Origin: Clostridia bacterium
GTDB lineage: Bacteria; Bacillota; Clostridia; Christensenellales; UBA1242
Direction of reading: 5' to 3'
NCBI GenBank assembly: GCA_900753315.1
Contig: CAADYP010000018.1
Coordinates: 101,916 to 165,915 of the forward strand
Length of the DNA stretch: 64,000 nucleotides
A program made the translations under genes and the position numbers. Shown piece by piece: positions 32,309 through 43,500 of this stretch (positions within the stretch are counted from its first letter, which is position 1; every line of letters starts with the position of its first letter). The notes below the pieces were generated by a model. That model did not search any database. It was not told the origin of the DNA and was given only the letters and a program-made list of their open reading frames with translations.

Positions 32309-33130
32309 ATGAAAAGAAGAGGATTTTCAATAATACTCATTTTGGTAATTGTTGCTGCTGTTCTTACGGGGGTTTTTATCAATTTGTTTAAAGAAAAGGA
32401 TACAAAAGCACTTGCAGAAAACTTAAACAGTTATGTTGGAAGGGGAAATGGTTATCTTAACGCAGAAAACGAAAACTATAAGATAATAGATGAATATTTG
32501 AGTAGTGTTTCAACAAACCTTACTGCTGTTGAAGAGAAAAACGAAACAAAAAATTACCAAATGTCTTACAGAACATTTGTGGTTGCTGGTGAGTTTTTTA
32601 ATAGAGAAATGGTTTATACGGAATTTACCAATGTTTACAAAGACAACAGAAAGAAAATTCAAGAAAATTTCTCAAAAGGTCAAGAATGTGCAAAGAAATT
32701 GGCAAAATTTATTGAGGAGAACAAAGAAATCACTGGTGGAAGTGCTTATTGGGAAGCAAACACTTGGACAAATTGCAAAGATTATATGAAAAATTTGTTT
32801 AACTACACAATGAATGCTTTTACTCGTTTGGACAATGTTTATGAGGCGTCAGTGCCTTCAAAAATTTTAAATAACGAACTTACATCTTTGATTTTTGAAA
32901 CATTTGACGAACTCGCTGAAAAAACAATAACTGATTTGCGAACAGATAGCGATTGCGGAACAAATTTATATAATTTTACAAACAACTATATGACAAAAAG
33001 CAAAGAATCAATCATTTTGAGATTTAATTACAATACCACTGCTCAAGAAAATGTAAAAACTATCAAAGAAAAAGCAAACGGCTGGGAAACAAAATACAAT
33101 TCTTTCCTTGCTGGAAATATAGAAGCGTAG
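32309..33130 (+). CDS. Unknown membrane-anchored helical protein
   Basis: 273 aa: one N-terminal membrane helix (about 5-27) after MKRRG, then a mostly helical external domain of about 240 residues without Cys clusters or catalytic signatures. The domain is rich in K, E, N and T. It starts 11 nt after dnaB with AGGAGG, and the following lipoprotein gene starts 9 nt after its stop, so the three are co-translated. The two envelope proteins are both secreted, helical and similar in size, and may be partners. Product not recognised. Confidence 0.78.
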   Translation: MKRRGFSIILILVIVAAVLTGVFINLFKEKDTKALAENLNSYVGRGNGYLNAENENYKIIDEYLSSVSTNLTAVEEKNETKNYQMSYRTFVVAGEFFNREMVYTEFTNVYKDNRKKIQENFSKGQECAKKLAKFIEENKEITGGSAYWEANTWTNCKDYMKNLFNYTMNAFTRLDNVYEASVPSKILNNELTSLIFETFDELAEKTITDLRTDSDCGTNLYNFTNNYMTKSKESIILRFNYNTTAQENVKTIKEKANGWETKYNSFLAGNIEA

Positions 33131-33139
33131 GAGGTGTTT

Positions 33140-34222
33140 ATGAAACTCAAAAAAATAGGATTAAGTTTGGTTTTGTGTTTGTGTTCTGTTTGCACTTTGT
33201 TTGGACTTTCTGGTTGTGGCGAAGTGTCACTCACAACTGTTCAAAACAATATTAAAGCTCTTGAAGATACTTACACAAAATATGAGACTGTGTTTACACA
33301 AGGAATTTGTGAAGGGATTAACACTGATTATCTTATCAAATATGGTGAAACGGTTGACAAATATATCACAGAAAATAAAGATGGGTATGTTGAATTGCGT
33401 GATATTTACAATGCGACACTTGTCATTTCAAATGATTATATTGACAACAACAAAGAATACATCAAAACTTTAACTGAAGACAATTTGACTGAAAAAATGA
33501 AGAAATCACTCACAAAACTCAATGGAAAAATTGTTTCTTACACAAAAACTATTGAAGATTTTGTGCTTGCAAGAAGAAATTTCATGAATTATTTTGAACA
33601 ATTTGGAAATGAAATTACTGAAAAGTCAAGTTTGGCTTATTTGAGAGAATTTAAGAAAGATTATGGAAAACTTGTCAGCAAGAATATAGAACTTTCTACT
33701 CAAATGGCAAAAACTATTGAAAACACAGAAATTTTTGACTTGCTCAAAAATACTGCGCCAACAGAAAATGATACAAAAATTGTTAAAGAATATATCAGAG
33801 CAAAACTATTGCCAGTGTTTAGTGAATTTAAAATTACAGAAATTGAAAACAATTTAAACTGGAATGCTCAAAAAGATACCGCTACAAAACAAAGAATTAA
33901 TGTTTTGCTTACAAAATTAAATGACCAATTTGAAACTTATAAAAGCCGTTTTGTTAGTTCTGGCGAAACATTACAAATTTTAACAACTGATGAAATGAAC
34001 AATCTTTTCAATCTTGCTGAAAACTTCTTTGTTGAAGCAGATGCATATTTCAAAGCATTGGAAAAATTTAATATCAGCAAACTTGCTGTAGATTTTGATA
34101 ACGACTTGGAAGCATACAAAAAATCAAACAAATTGGCAGAAGTTTATTTGGAAAAGATGGAACAATTTATCAATATTTCACTTACAAATTTCATGGAAAC
34201 TGTAGCAAATATTGTTTATTAA
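33140..34222 (+). CDS. Unknown helical lipoprotein
   Basis: 360 aa: signal peptide with lipobox LSGC (C26), then an almost fully helical, lysine/glutamate-rich domain likely to form long coiled helices. No enzyme motif. The ATG at 33140 is preferred because GGAGG (33130-33134) overlaps the alternative GTG at 33134 and lies 5 nt before the ATG. It ends the dnaB operon before a hairpin at 34228. It may work with the preceding membrane-anchored protein on the cell surface. Function unknown. Confidence 0.8.
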   Translation: MKLKKIGLSLVLCLCSVCTLFGLSGCGEVSLTTVQNNIKALEDTYTKYETVFTQGICEGINTDYLIKYGETVDKYITENKDGYVELRDIYNATLVISNDYIDNNKEYIKTLTEDNLTEKMKKSLTKLNGKIVSYTKTIEDFVLARRNFMNYFEQFGNEITEKSSLAYLREFKKDYGKLVSKNIELSTQMAKTIENTEIFDLLKNTAPTENDTKIVKEYIRAKLLPVFSEFKITEIENNLNWNAQKDTATKQRINVLLTKLNDQFETYKSRFVSSGETLQILTTDEMNNLFNLAENFFVEADAYFKALEKFNISKLAVDFDNDLEAYKKSNKLAEVYLEKMEQFINISLTNFMETVANIVY

Positions 34223-34227
34223 AAAGA

Positions 34228-34256
34228 AAACTCACTGAAAAGTGAGTTTAATTTTA
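34228..34256 (+). terminator. Hairpin terminator or attenuator before gltX
   Basis: A perfect 9-bp stem AAACTCACT (34228-34236) with AGTGAGTTT (34241-34249), a GAAA tetraloop and a short broken T tail. The poor tail and the lack of a separate gltX promoter suggest partial read-through into gltX. Confidence 0.65.
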
Positions 34257-34271
34257 AAATAGGAGATAAAA

Positions 34272-35903
34272 ATGGATTACAAAAAATTGGCAGACTTATT
34301 GTTTGCAGACAACAAATTGACTGTTGAAGAAATTGAAAAAAGATATCCAAAAAGAGAATTAAAAGACGGTGCATGTGTAACTAGATTTGCACCAAGTCCA
34401 ACAGGTTATATGCATCTTGGTGGATTTTTCCAAGCATTGATTGATTACAATATTGCAAAAAGAAGTGGTGGTGTTTTCATGTTGCGTATTGAAGACACTG
34501 ACCAAAAGAGAGAAATCTCTGGAGCAAGTGCAATTATCATGGGAATTTTGAATGAATATGGTTTCACACCTGATGAATACGAACTTAAAGGTGGCGTGAC
34601 TGTTGGAGAATATGGCCCTTATTATCAAAGTGAAAGACAAGAGATTTACAAAGCGTATGCCAAGAAATTGGTTAGCGAAGGTAAAGCGTTCCCATGTTTT
34701 TGCAAGAAAACTGAAGGCTTGAAAGATGTCAAAGAAAAGAGAGAGAAGAAGTTTGCGGTTGGTATCAACGAAGATAAAGACCCTTGCAGAAATCTTACTT
34801 TGGAACAAATTGAAAAATATTTAAAAGAAGGCAAAAAGTTTGCTATTCGTTTGAAATCTGCTGGAGATGGAACAAAAAAGATTAAATTTCATGATGGTGC
34901 AAAAGGTGATGTTGAAATTATTGAAAACAGCATGGATGCAATTTTGCTTAAAGATGATTTGATTCCAACTTACCATTTTGCTCATGCTGTCGATGATACT
35001 TTGATGGGAACAACAGTTGTTGTTCGTGGAGAAGAATGGTTGCCATCTTATCCACTTCATGTAGAAATTTTCAATGCTTTGGGCTTTAAACAACCAAAAT
35101 ACATTCACACACCATTGATTTACAAATTTAATGAAAAGGGAAACAAAATCAAGATTTCAAAGAGAAAACATCCTGAAGCAGACATGAGATTTTTTGATAA
35201 AGAAGGATATGACAAAGAAGCGGTTATTGAATATTTGACAAACCTTATAAATTCAAATTTTGAGACATGGCGTGCAAAAAATCCAACAGCAGATATTATG
35301 GAATTTCCTTTTGACGGCTTTAAAATTACTGCAAACACACCAATTTTTGACTTTGTGAAACTTAATGATGTGTCAAAAGAAATTATTTCAAGATATTCGG
35401 CTGACAGATGCTATGCTGACTTACTTGCTTGGGCGAGAGAATATTCTTTGGAAAATGTTGACTATTTAGTTAAAGATAAGGAATACGTAACCAAAATTTT
35501 GAACATTGACAGAGAAAAACCAAAACCAAGAAAAGATATCTACAAGTGGAGTATGTTTTTTGAGTTGTATGATTATATGTTTAGTGATCCTACTCATTAT
35601 GAACTTGATGAAGATAAGAAAAAAGACTTTGAAAAAGTTTTGAGAGAATATAAAAAATATCTCAATCTTTCTTCAAAAGAAGTTTGGTTTGAAAACATAA
35701 AGAAAATGGCTGCCGAACTCGGTTATGCAACTGACAACAAAGATTTTAAAGCAAATCCAGATAAATATAAAGGAAATGTTGCGACAGTTTGTGAATATAT
35801 CAGAGTTGCAATTACAGGTAGAAAAAATTCTCCTGATTTGTTTGAGATAATGAGTCTTTTGGGAGAAAAAGAAGTTTTGCAAAGAATGGCAGAATTTGCA
35901 TAA
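34272..35903 (+). CDS. gltX: Glutamate--tRNA ligase
   Basis: 543 aa class I synthetase. The HIGH-type motif is PSPTGYMHLGG (H48), the second signature is KISKR (294-298), and FPCFC plus a later DPCR supply the three cysteines of the GluRS zinc knuckle. VRGEEWLPSYPLHV is typical. It charges tRNA-Glu with glutamate. It is about 50 residues longer than a typical bacterial GluRS, in part through an N-terminal extension of about 35 residues before the first beta strand, which includes MDYKKLADLLF. AGGAG precedes the ATG. I saw no T-box leader. Whether it also charges tRNA-Gln cannot be told. Confidence 0.96.
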   Translation: MDYKKLADLLFADNKLTVEEIEKRYPKRELKDGACVTRFAPSPTGYMHLGGFFQALIDYNIAKRSGGVFMLRIEDTDQKREISGASAIIMGILNEYGFTPDEYELKGGVTVGEYGPYYQSERQEIYKAYAKKLVSEGKAFPCFCKKTEGLKDVKEKREKKFAVGINEDKDPCRNLTLEQIEKYLKEGKKFAIRLKSAGDGTKKIKFHDGAKGDVEIIENSMDAILLKDDLIPTYHFAHAVDDTLMGTTVVVRGEEWLPSYPLHVEIFNALGFKQPKYIHTPLIYKFNEKGNKIKISKRKHPEADMRFFDKEGYDKEAVIEYLTNLINSNFETWRAKNPTADIMEFPFDGFKITANTPIFDFVKLNDVSKEIISRYSADRCYADLLAWAREYSLENVDYLVKDKEYVTKILNIDREKPKPRKDIYKWSMFFELYDYMFSDPTHYELDEDKKKDFEKVLREYKKYLNLSSKEVWFENIKKMAAELGYATDNKDFKANPDKYKGNVATVCEYIRVAITGRKNSPDLFEIMSLLGEKEVLQRMAEFA

Positions 35904-35940
35904 AAAATAATATTTTTAATAATAAAAAATCAATTTTTAC

Positions 35941-35963
35941 GCATTATTTTTGATATTTTATTT
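35941..35963 (+). repeat. Short AT-rich repeat, copy 2
   Basis: GCATTATTTTTGATATTTT followed by ATTT; differs from the copy at 36107 by small length changes in the T runs. Confidence 0.4.
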
Positions 35964-36106
35964 AATTTAATAATTATTTTTGAATAATTTAATTAAAAAT
36001 AAGTTTAAATTGCTAGAAATACCTAAAATAGAGGCGAATAAATGTATTTTAAAATTAAAAATTATAATTTCTATGGTATTTTTTAATTATTTTCTTTGAA
36101 AAATGT

Positions 36107-36130
36107 GCATTTTTTGATATTTTTATTTAA
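36107..36130 (+). repeat. Short AT-rich repeat, copy 3
   Basis: GCATTTTTTGATATTTTT then ATTTAA; its first 18 nt are identical to the reverse complement of 16033-16050. Confidence 0.45.
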
Positions 36131-36153
36131 ATAAAATAAATGGAGAAATTAAA

Positions 36154-37209
36154 ATGGGAAAAGTAATATTGACTGGCGATAGGCCTACCGGCAATTTGCA
36201 TATTGGACATTATGTTGGCTCGATTGCAAATCGTCTCAAATTGCAAAATGCTAGTGATTATGACAAATTTTATATAATGATTGCAGATACACAAGCACTT
36301 ACGGACAACGTCGATAATGTTGACAAAATCAAAAACAATATTATTCAAGTAGCTATTGATTATCTTTCTGCTGGAATTGATCCAAGCAAGGTTGATATTT
36401 TTATTCAATCACAAGTTCCAGAGCTTGCAGAAATGACGATGTATTTTATGAATTTGGTTACAGTTTCAAGATTAAACAGAAATCCAACTGTAAAAGATGA
36501 AGTAAAACAAAGAGGATTTAATAACACAATGCCTGTTGGTTTTTTGTGTTATCCAATTAGCCAAGCGTCAGATATTTTGGCGTTCAATTCAAGCATTGTG
36601 CCTGTTGGAGAGGATCAGCTTCCAATGTTGGAACAAACTAGAGAAATTGCTAGATCCTTCCAGAATGTATATGGAAAAGAGATTTTTACAATGCCAGAGC
36701 CCCTTTTGCCAGCAAATAATGCTTGTAGAAGACTTTGTGGCATTGATGGAAGTGCAAAAATGAGCAAATCTGCTGGAAATTGCATTTATTTGAAGGATTC
36801 GGCAGAAGAAATTAAAAGAAAAGTTATGAGTGCGTATACTGATCCTGACCATTTGAAGGTTAGTGATCCAGGAAAAGTTGAGGGAAATGTTGTCTTTGCT
36901 TATCTTGATGCTTTTGCTACTGATGAATCTTTTGTGAAATATCTTCCAGAATATAAGAATTTGGACGAATTGAAAGAACATTATAGAAGAGGTGGGCTTG
37001 GTGATGTGAAAATTAAGTTGTTTTTGAATAATGTTTTGCAAGAATTGCTTGCTCCAATAAGAGAAAAAAGAGCAGAACTTGAGAAAAATGTTGATGCAAT
37101 ATATGAAATGTTGTTTGAAAATGGCAGAAAGGCACGCAAAGTTGCTCAAGAAACTTTGGCTAAAATGAAAGATGCAATGGGCATTGATTATACAAAATTT
37201 TTAAGTTAA
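36154..37209 (+). CDS. trpS: Tryptophan--tRNA ligase
   Basis: 351 aa class Ic synthetase, slightly longer than the usual 330. The HIGH-type motif is DRPTGNLHIGHYVGS near the N-terminus and the KMSKS loop is intact (202-206). MIADTQALTDN and VPVGEDQLPMLE are family landmarks. It charges tRNA-Trp with tryptophan. A TGGAGAAATT ribosome-binding region precedes the ATG. It is followed by a strong terminator, so it is not co-transcribed with the giant gene downstream. Confidence 0.97.
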   Translation: MGKVILTGDRPTGNLHIGHYVGSIANRLKLQNASDYDKFYIMIADTQALTDNVDNVDKIKNNIIQVAIDYLSAGIDPSKVDIFIQSQVPELAEMTMYFMNLVTVSRLNRNPTVKDEVKQRGFNNTMPVGFLCYPISQASDILAFNSSIVPVGEDQLPMLEQTREIARSFQNVYGKEIFTMPEPLLPANNACRRLCGIDGSAKMSKSAGNCIYLKDSAEEIKRKVMSAYTDPDHLKVSDPGKVEGNVVFAYLDAFATDESFVKYLPEYKNLDELKEHYRRGGLGDVKIKLFLNNVLQELLAPIREKRAELEKNVDAIYEMLFENGRKARKVAQETLAKMKDAMGIDYTKFLS

Positions 37210-37247
37210 AAATAAATCGCTTTTAGAAAAACGTAAAAAATCAACCG

Positions 37248-37287
37248 AAAATACGCAAAAAATTTGAAAAAATTGCGTATTTTTTAT
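37248..37287 (+). terminator. Rho-independent terminator of trpS
   Basis: An 11-bp stem (AAAATACGCAA 37248-37258 with TTGCGTATTTT 37273-37283), a 14-nt A-rich loop and a T run. Confidence 0.8.
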
Positions 37288-37395
37288 TATTTTTTTGAAA
37301 ATTTTTAAAATCAAAAATTATATTCATGAAAAATGTTATAAAAAATCCAAACAAAATCTCTGAATGTGCTGTGTTTATGTTTAAAAAGCAATTTT

Positions 37396-37420
37396 ATATA
37401 TATATTAAAAATATATATAT
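37396..37420. repeat. TA-dinucleotide inverted repeat upstream of the giant gene
   Basis: Two perfect 11-nt arms (ATATATATATT and AATATATATAT) around AAA, just upstream of the promoter. A similar TA tract lies at 16243-16270 before the other giant gene. Confidence 0.6.
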
Positions 37421-37435
37421 TTTATAAATTTTTAT

Positions 37436-37464
37436 TTGTTTATTTTCTTAAATTTTTGTATAAT
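37436..37464 (+). promoter_or_regulatory. Promoter of the 6265-aa surface protein gene
   Basis: TTGTTT (37436-37441), 17-nt spacer, TATAAT (37459-37464). The predicted start near 37471 coincides with the first base of the stem-loop that follows. Confidence 0.6.
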
Positions 37465-37471
37465 TGAAATA

Positions 37472-37493
37472 GATTTAGGAGTCTACCTAAATC
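37472..37493 (+). promoter_or_regulatory. 5' stem-loop of the giant surface-protein mRNA
   Basis: A perfect 8-bp stem (GATTTAGG 37472-37479 with CCTAAATC 37486-37493) and a 6-nt loop. It would sit at the very 5' end of the transcript and ends one base before the AAGGAG ribosome-binding site, so it could protect the message or control translation. It lacks a T run and is not a terminator. Confidence 0.6.
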
Positions 37494-37505
37494 AAGGAGA
37501 AAGAG

Positions 37506-40500
37506 ATGAAAAGGAAATTGCTGGCTTTACTCATTTTTATATTTGGAATTTGTGGAACTTTAGGCTATTTCAATTTGCAAACTGGAAATGCTTCCGCAAT
37601 AAGTTTGGATACTAGTGTTTGGGACGGTAGGACTGTTACAAATGCAAATGATCTCACGAGTGCGGATTTTTATGATGACAATGCGACAGAGTATTATATT
37701 CGCAGTGCCAAGGGTTTTTCTTATTTTGCTTATCTCGTAAACAATGGACAAACTTTCAAAAGTGAAACTGGATTCAGCAAAATTATTCATCTTGAAACAG
37801 ACCTAGATTTTGATGGTCATCTGTGGACTCCGATTGGTAACAGTGTGAATGTTTTTCAAGGAAGATTTAATGGTGAGGGACATTCAATCTATAATATGAA
37901 ACTTTCAACAACTCAAAAATATACTGGACTTTTTGGTTATGTGGGAGAATATGGAAGAATTGAAGGTGTTCATTTAAAAAATTGTGAAGTTGAAGTTAAG
38001 ACATCTTCTTCATTGACAGATTATTATGTTGGTGCTCTTGTTGGACAAATTAAAGTTTCAAATAGTGCACAAAACGAAAGTAGTTATGGAAATACATATA
38101 TACAAAATTGTTCTGCGATTGGGACAATGTCAGTTGACCTTGCATTGTCGGCAAACGCAACAGCATATATTGGAGGGACGGTTGGTCAAAGCTCAAATGG
38201 AAAGCTTGTAAATATCAAATCTTCTCTTGACGTTGATGGCAAAATTGATTCTTCAAGCACATCAAGCACTTTCTCTTTTGGAAGTGTTTTGGGGGCTGGA
38301 ACTCATGCTAGTCTTTACGGATGTTATTCAGAAAGTGAAGTGAATGTAAAAGTTGGCATTGCTGGTGACATTGGTGGTCTTGTTGGTTCTGCTTCAGCAA
38401 TGGATACGACTCACTATACAGCTATTTACAATTCTTACAATTTTGGTGAAATAAATGTTGCTGGAATAAATGACAGTGTTACTCAAAACATTGCTGTAAG
38501 AACAGGTGGCTTGGTAGGCAGAGTTTTACCTTATCAAGGTTCAAGTATGGCTGCTGCATATTTTGCAATTAAAAACTGCTACAATGCTTCTGATATAAAT
38601 TATACATTAAACACTAGAAATGGATCAGTAGGAGGACTTGTTGGATTTGTTCCAAACACAGTAGTTAAAAATTCGGTTAGTCTTTTGGATTCTTTTAATT
38701 TTGGTGCTGTTAATGCCGAAAAATTGAAGGATTATCAAAAAAATGCTGTGACAACAGTTTTCTATACACCAACTCAAAATAAATCGAGCATGACACTTAA
38801 AAGTTTGTATTCTACGAATGCTGCGGAGTGTTATTTGAGAAATGGGAAGCTTATTGATGAAAAATCTGCAACAGCTGCCCTTGGTGCTGATTTTGGTGAA
38901 CAACTTAATCAGTTGGCACGAACTGCAGGCTTTTATAATAATATTCGTTATTGGACGCAAACAAGAGATGATGGGTCAGGGGAAGAAGATTCTTGGGATT
39001 TTAATTTAGTATGGAGAATTACTGCTGGCATCAATACTGGCTTGCCATATATTCGTGATTCTTATAATGCAGGAAATCCAAATAATGATGATGAATATAG
39101 CACAACAAATCCATTGAAAGGTTCAGGAACAGCAGAATCTCCATATTTGATTGAAACAGCGGCTGACCTTGGTTGGGTTTCTTTCAATTATGCAAGTGGA
39201 AAATATTACGCATTGCAAAATGATATTGATTTGTCAGGTAAAACTTGGCAACCAATCGGAAGCATTGCAACTCCATTTAGTGCAGTGTTTGATGGAAACA
39301 ACCATTCTATTTATGGATTGACATGTTCTTTGCAAGAAACATTTAGTTATCATGGACTTTTTGGTGTGACAGAAAATGCTGTTATCAAAAATTTGCAACT
39401 TAGACAAGTGGATTATATCAGAACAACACTTATCAATCCAGGGAGTCAAGGACAAGTTGGATCTTTTATTGGTTTGGTAAAAGGCAATACATATATTGTC
39501 AATTGTATTGATACATCAAATGCTGAATATACTTTGGGAGACGAGACGGTTTCTGTAAATCCAGTTGGAAAAGTTTCGGATAGCGCCACATTGTATGTTT
39601 TTTATGGAAAAAACAATACAAGTCTGATAGGAAATATTGTAAAAGAAAATTTTGACCTTTCGAAAACTGAAAAAGGAGCAAATGCAAACATTTATTATGG
39701 ATATGATATTGCTATTGATGGCGTGGGCGGAAACTTTTATAAAATGAATCAAGAAGTTGACCAAAGTGGGAAAGTAACTAAAACAACCAAAATTTTGTAT
39801 AGAGCAAATTATCATCTTTTGGTGCTTCCGCAAGACAGCAAATATAAGAATATGGTTTGGGAAAATGGAAATTCTGAATGGGGAAGCGAAGATGTAAAAG
39901 TAGATGTCATTACTCAAAAAATTGACAACACATTTGGTGCAAGTTTGCCACAACTTTCTACAACTGCAGGTGATGTAGTTATCAAAAAAGGTTTCAAGGC
40001 AAAGAGTTATGTTTACACAGCAAACAATGAAGTTCAGAGTTTGATGATTTCAACAAAAGGCAAAAAAGTATCAGAACTGACATTAAACTTTACAATAGGA
40101 AATTCTGTTACAAGTGGTTTGAGTGTAACTTGGGAAAATAATGGTTTTGATCCAGATAATCCCGGGAAAGTTAATCCTAGCACTGCTATTCAAGTAAAAG
40201 TTGTTTACAATGCATATGAACTTGGGGCTTTTGCACCTAAAGATGAACCATGGCAAGCATATAATTATCATGCAAATTCTTTGGTTAAGGTTGACACGAC
40301 TGGAAGTGTTACAGGAATAAAAAATGCTGTTTATAAGATTTTTTATGCAGAGTATGATTCAAATTTCAGTGATTATGAAAATGAAGATATTCGAAATATT
40401 CCTCAATATATAGATGCAAATGGACAGACAAAGACATTAAGAAATGGAGATTTTACTTTTACAAAAGGTGCAAATGGAAAAGCAAATCTTTATGGAAACT

Positions 40501-43500
40501 ATTCTTCATCAAACTTTGGCGATTTGATTGAAGATGAAACTGTTGAAGATATTATCAATGAAAACAAGATTGTCTTTGTGGATTGGCAAGGAACAAGTGA
40601 AGAAGACAAGCAATTTGTTGTAAAGTTTGAAAAAATAGTAAGCAGTGATGTTGACAAAAAATTTGCAGGCGATTTTGATTTAAATGAAGCTATTGATTCT
40701 ATTGAGTTTATCTCAAGTGATGAAGAAAAATCTGTTTCAGCATCAAATGTTTCACTTGAAAACAATCAAATGAGTTTTTCATTCAACACTCTTTATAGTG
40801 CAAAATCTGGTGATTGGCTTAAATTGAAGGTAAAACTTAACGAAGGATACAGTTTCGCTGCGAATACTACAGCTGGGGTTTATAGAGACAATGTAGTATA
40901 TGACAAAAATTTTGGGACTTTGTTATTCGATAGCGATGGCGGAGAAGTTTATTTTTACAATTTGATTGGTGATTATATTATAAATTTCTCGATTGGCAGA
41001 ATTCTTCACACAAATTCTGTAACGATTGGTGCTGGAGTTTATTTGGGTTTCTCTCCAATGGTTTCAAATTGGAAGAATGTGGCTATAAAAAGCAAAACTG
41101 GTGTCTATCATGAAATGGGTGCTGTGGCTGGCACAAACCAAAGTTTTAATTCAACTTTCAACACTGACGCAGGAAACAAATATGTTGGAGTTGATTTCAA
41201 AAACAAGAGAATCATGACATCTTTTGGAGCTTATGATTCTGTTGATATTACTGATTACTGCATTGATGATTGTGTGATGATGAGGTATACATTGAATACT
41301 GATGCTTCGTCAGGTGTAGAAGAGAGATATTTTGCATACAAATATATTACATATAGAACTAATGATGCTGAGCATCAATTTGTTTATTTGTATGAAGTGG
41401 ATGTAAATGGAGTTGAACTTGCAGAAATTGCAAGGCTTATGTATAATAATGATTTGCAATACACGCTTGAATATTATACAAAATCTACATTTGCAATGAT
41501 TTTCACAACTGAAGGCGATTCAACAGAGTTTAATAACATTTCAACTTTTACTCCTACAGATTCAAAACCAAATGGCAGTGCAAAAACAACAGTAAAGAAA
41601 CGTAATGGAAATGGAGCGGAGACAAAATTTGTTATTACTTTTGAAGATATTATTGAATTGACTAAACCTATTGTTGCATCTACAATATATACACAAGCAT
41701 ATTTCACATTTAATGTAAAATACCTTAATGCGGAAGGAGAGATTGTTGATTTTGGAAGTGAAGGTGCACCTGCGAAAAGTGTTGCCCCTAAAATAATCGC
41801 AAAAGAAAGTCTTTATTCTACAACTGCAGACGAAAAACTGATTGAATTTTCTGTGGTGTCAACAAACTATTATAGATTTTTTGCAGAAAGAAGTGGTGAT
41901 GTAGGTGCCACGCTTTATAATTCTGGTAGTATTCCAGGTGTTGTAGAAAAAACGACAAGTACATATAATTTGAGAATAAATGTTTCTTACACAAATCCGG
42001 AAGATGATCCACAAGGTAAATTTATAAAAGATTTTAACGAATATAACGGAAAATATTTAAAAGTGTCAAAAGCACAACAATTTGGATTGTTTTCTGGAGA
42101 TGGCTATACCTTAATAGGAGACAATCAATATGAATATTCATATGACAAATTTAATTTTGGATTTGTATATGGACAATCCGAGACAGGTTATGACCTTGTG
42201 GCTGGGCATTATGATGTTGAGATTTTGTGCACAGATGTTTTGTATGAACTTTCTAGTGAAACGAGATTTATAAAACTTGATGATACTCTTGTTGATGCAA
42301 ATGGAAATGTTGATACAGAAAAGTTGACAAAAGATTCAACATCAAAAATTGTTACTGCAGCAAACAAAACTGAAAACATCAAATATGATGATGCTATTGA
42401 ACTTAACACATACATGGATAATACAAATGTTGGTTATTCATTCTATGGTTGGTATATCAAGGGTGCAAACTATGAAAGAGTTGTCCAAAAAGATGTTGGT
42501 GTTTCAAATACACCGCTTGCAACAAATAAAGCAACAATTGGATTTGCTTATAGTCAAAATTATTTGAGAGGTTTTGCTCGTGACAATGAAAACAGCAAAT
42601 ACAAAATTGTAATCTATGCAATTTATCAAAGAAAGGAGATGTCAATTACTCTTTCTGAAAGTGTTGTAATTTATGAAGAAAATGGGACAACCACAAGCCC
42701 TATTAGATATGCTGGGAATCTGGGATTGTCAGGGATTGGATTTAGATGGAACGGATATATTTATGACACTTTGAAGTATACATATTTTTCTGGAGATGAG
42801 TCAGCATCTGCAAATTATACTCAATTTTCAAACGCATCGCTTGTCAAGAATGGCGATGGACGAAACTTGGGGTATTATTATGTAGGATTTAGACTTTATG
42901 GAATTGATGGAGAAATTGTTAAAGATGCAAATGGAGACAAAATTGAAGTTGTCGATTGGGCAGAAAACAATGTTGATGTTTATTCAATTTTGAAACAAAA
43001 AATAGAGAAAGGGCAAACAGCAAATTCTCAAAATTATATTCTTATGCCAATTTTAAGACAAAAGACTGCAATCATTGATTTCAATTCTGGGACAGGAAAC
43101 ACTGCTTATGGAGACAAGAAGGCAAACGGAATTGTCAAAGGTGACACAAACGATGAAAGTGATGTTGTTACCACTGAAAAAGTTTTCAAATTAAACAAAG
43201 TTTATTTTGGAACAAGTCTTTATCTCAATTTTGGACTTGACGGAATTTTGGACAATGAAGGTGTAAGCGGACTTGTTGTTGACGATTTGTTTAAGGATAG
43301 AATTGGTTATACCACATCTGGAAACAACTTCTGGGCTTGGACAAATGTAAACGGAACAAGCGGAGATACAATTGAAACTGGAAACAGAATTGATTTGTTA
43401 GAAAATTATTTCTCAGGTGATTCAAATGAAGTTACTTTGCATTTCTATAGACTTTGGACACCAAACACATATTATGTTACATTCTATCCAAATGGTGGAA

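Larger units (their letters stand above)
35904..36153. other. AT-rich gap before trpS with two repeat copies
   Basis: 250 bases of very A/T-rich DNA without a plausible gene. It contains two direct copies of the short repeat (35941-35963 and 36107-36130, about 165 nt apart). No T-box consensus was found, although trpS genes in Firmicutes often carry one. I could not pick a single convincing promoter from the many A/T hexamers. Confidence 0.6.
37210..37505. other. AT-rich leader region of the 6265-aa surface protein gene
   Basis: 296 bases with no gene. In order: the trpS terminator (37248-37287), an A/T-rich stretch, a TA inverted repeat (37396-37420), a promoter (37436-37464), a perfect stem-loop (37472-37493) and the ribosome-binding site AAGGAG (37495-37500). 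The organisation parallels the gap before the other giant gene at 16024-16392. Confidence 0.7.

Noticed and set aside
35904..36153. T-box riboswitch upstream of trpS.
   Set aside because: Expected from Firmicute biology, but the conserved antiterminator bulge sequence (AGGGTGG-type) and a terminator hairpin before the gene are both absent.
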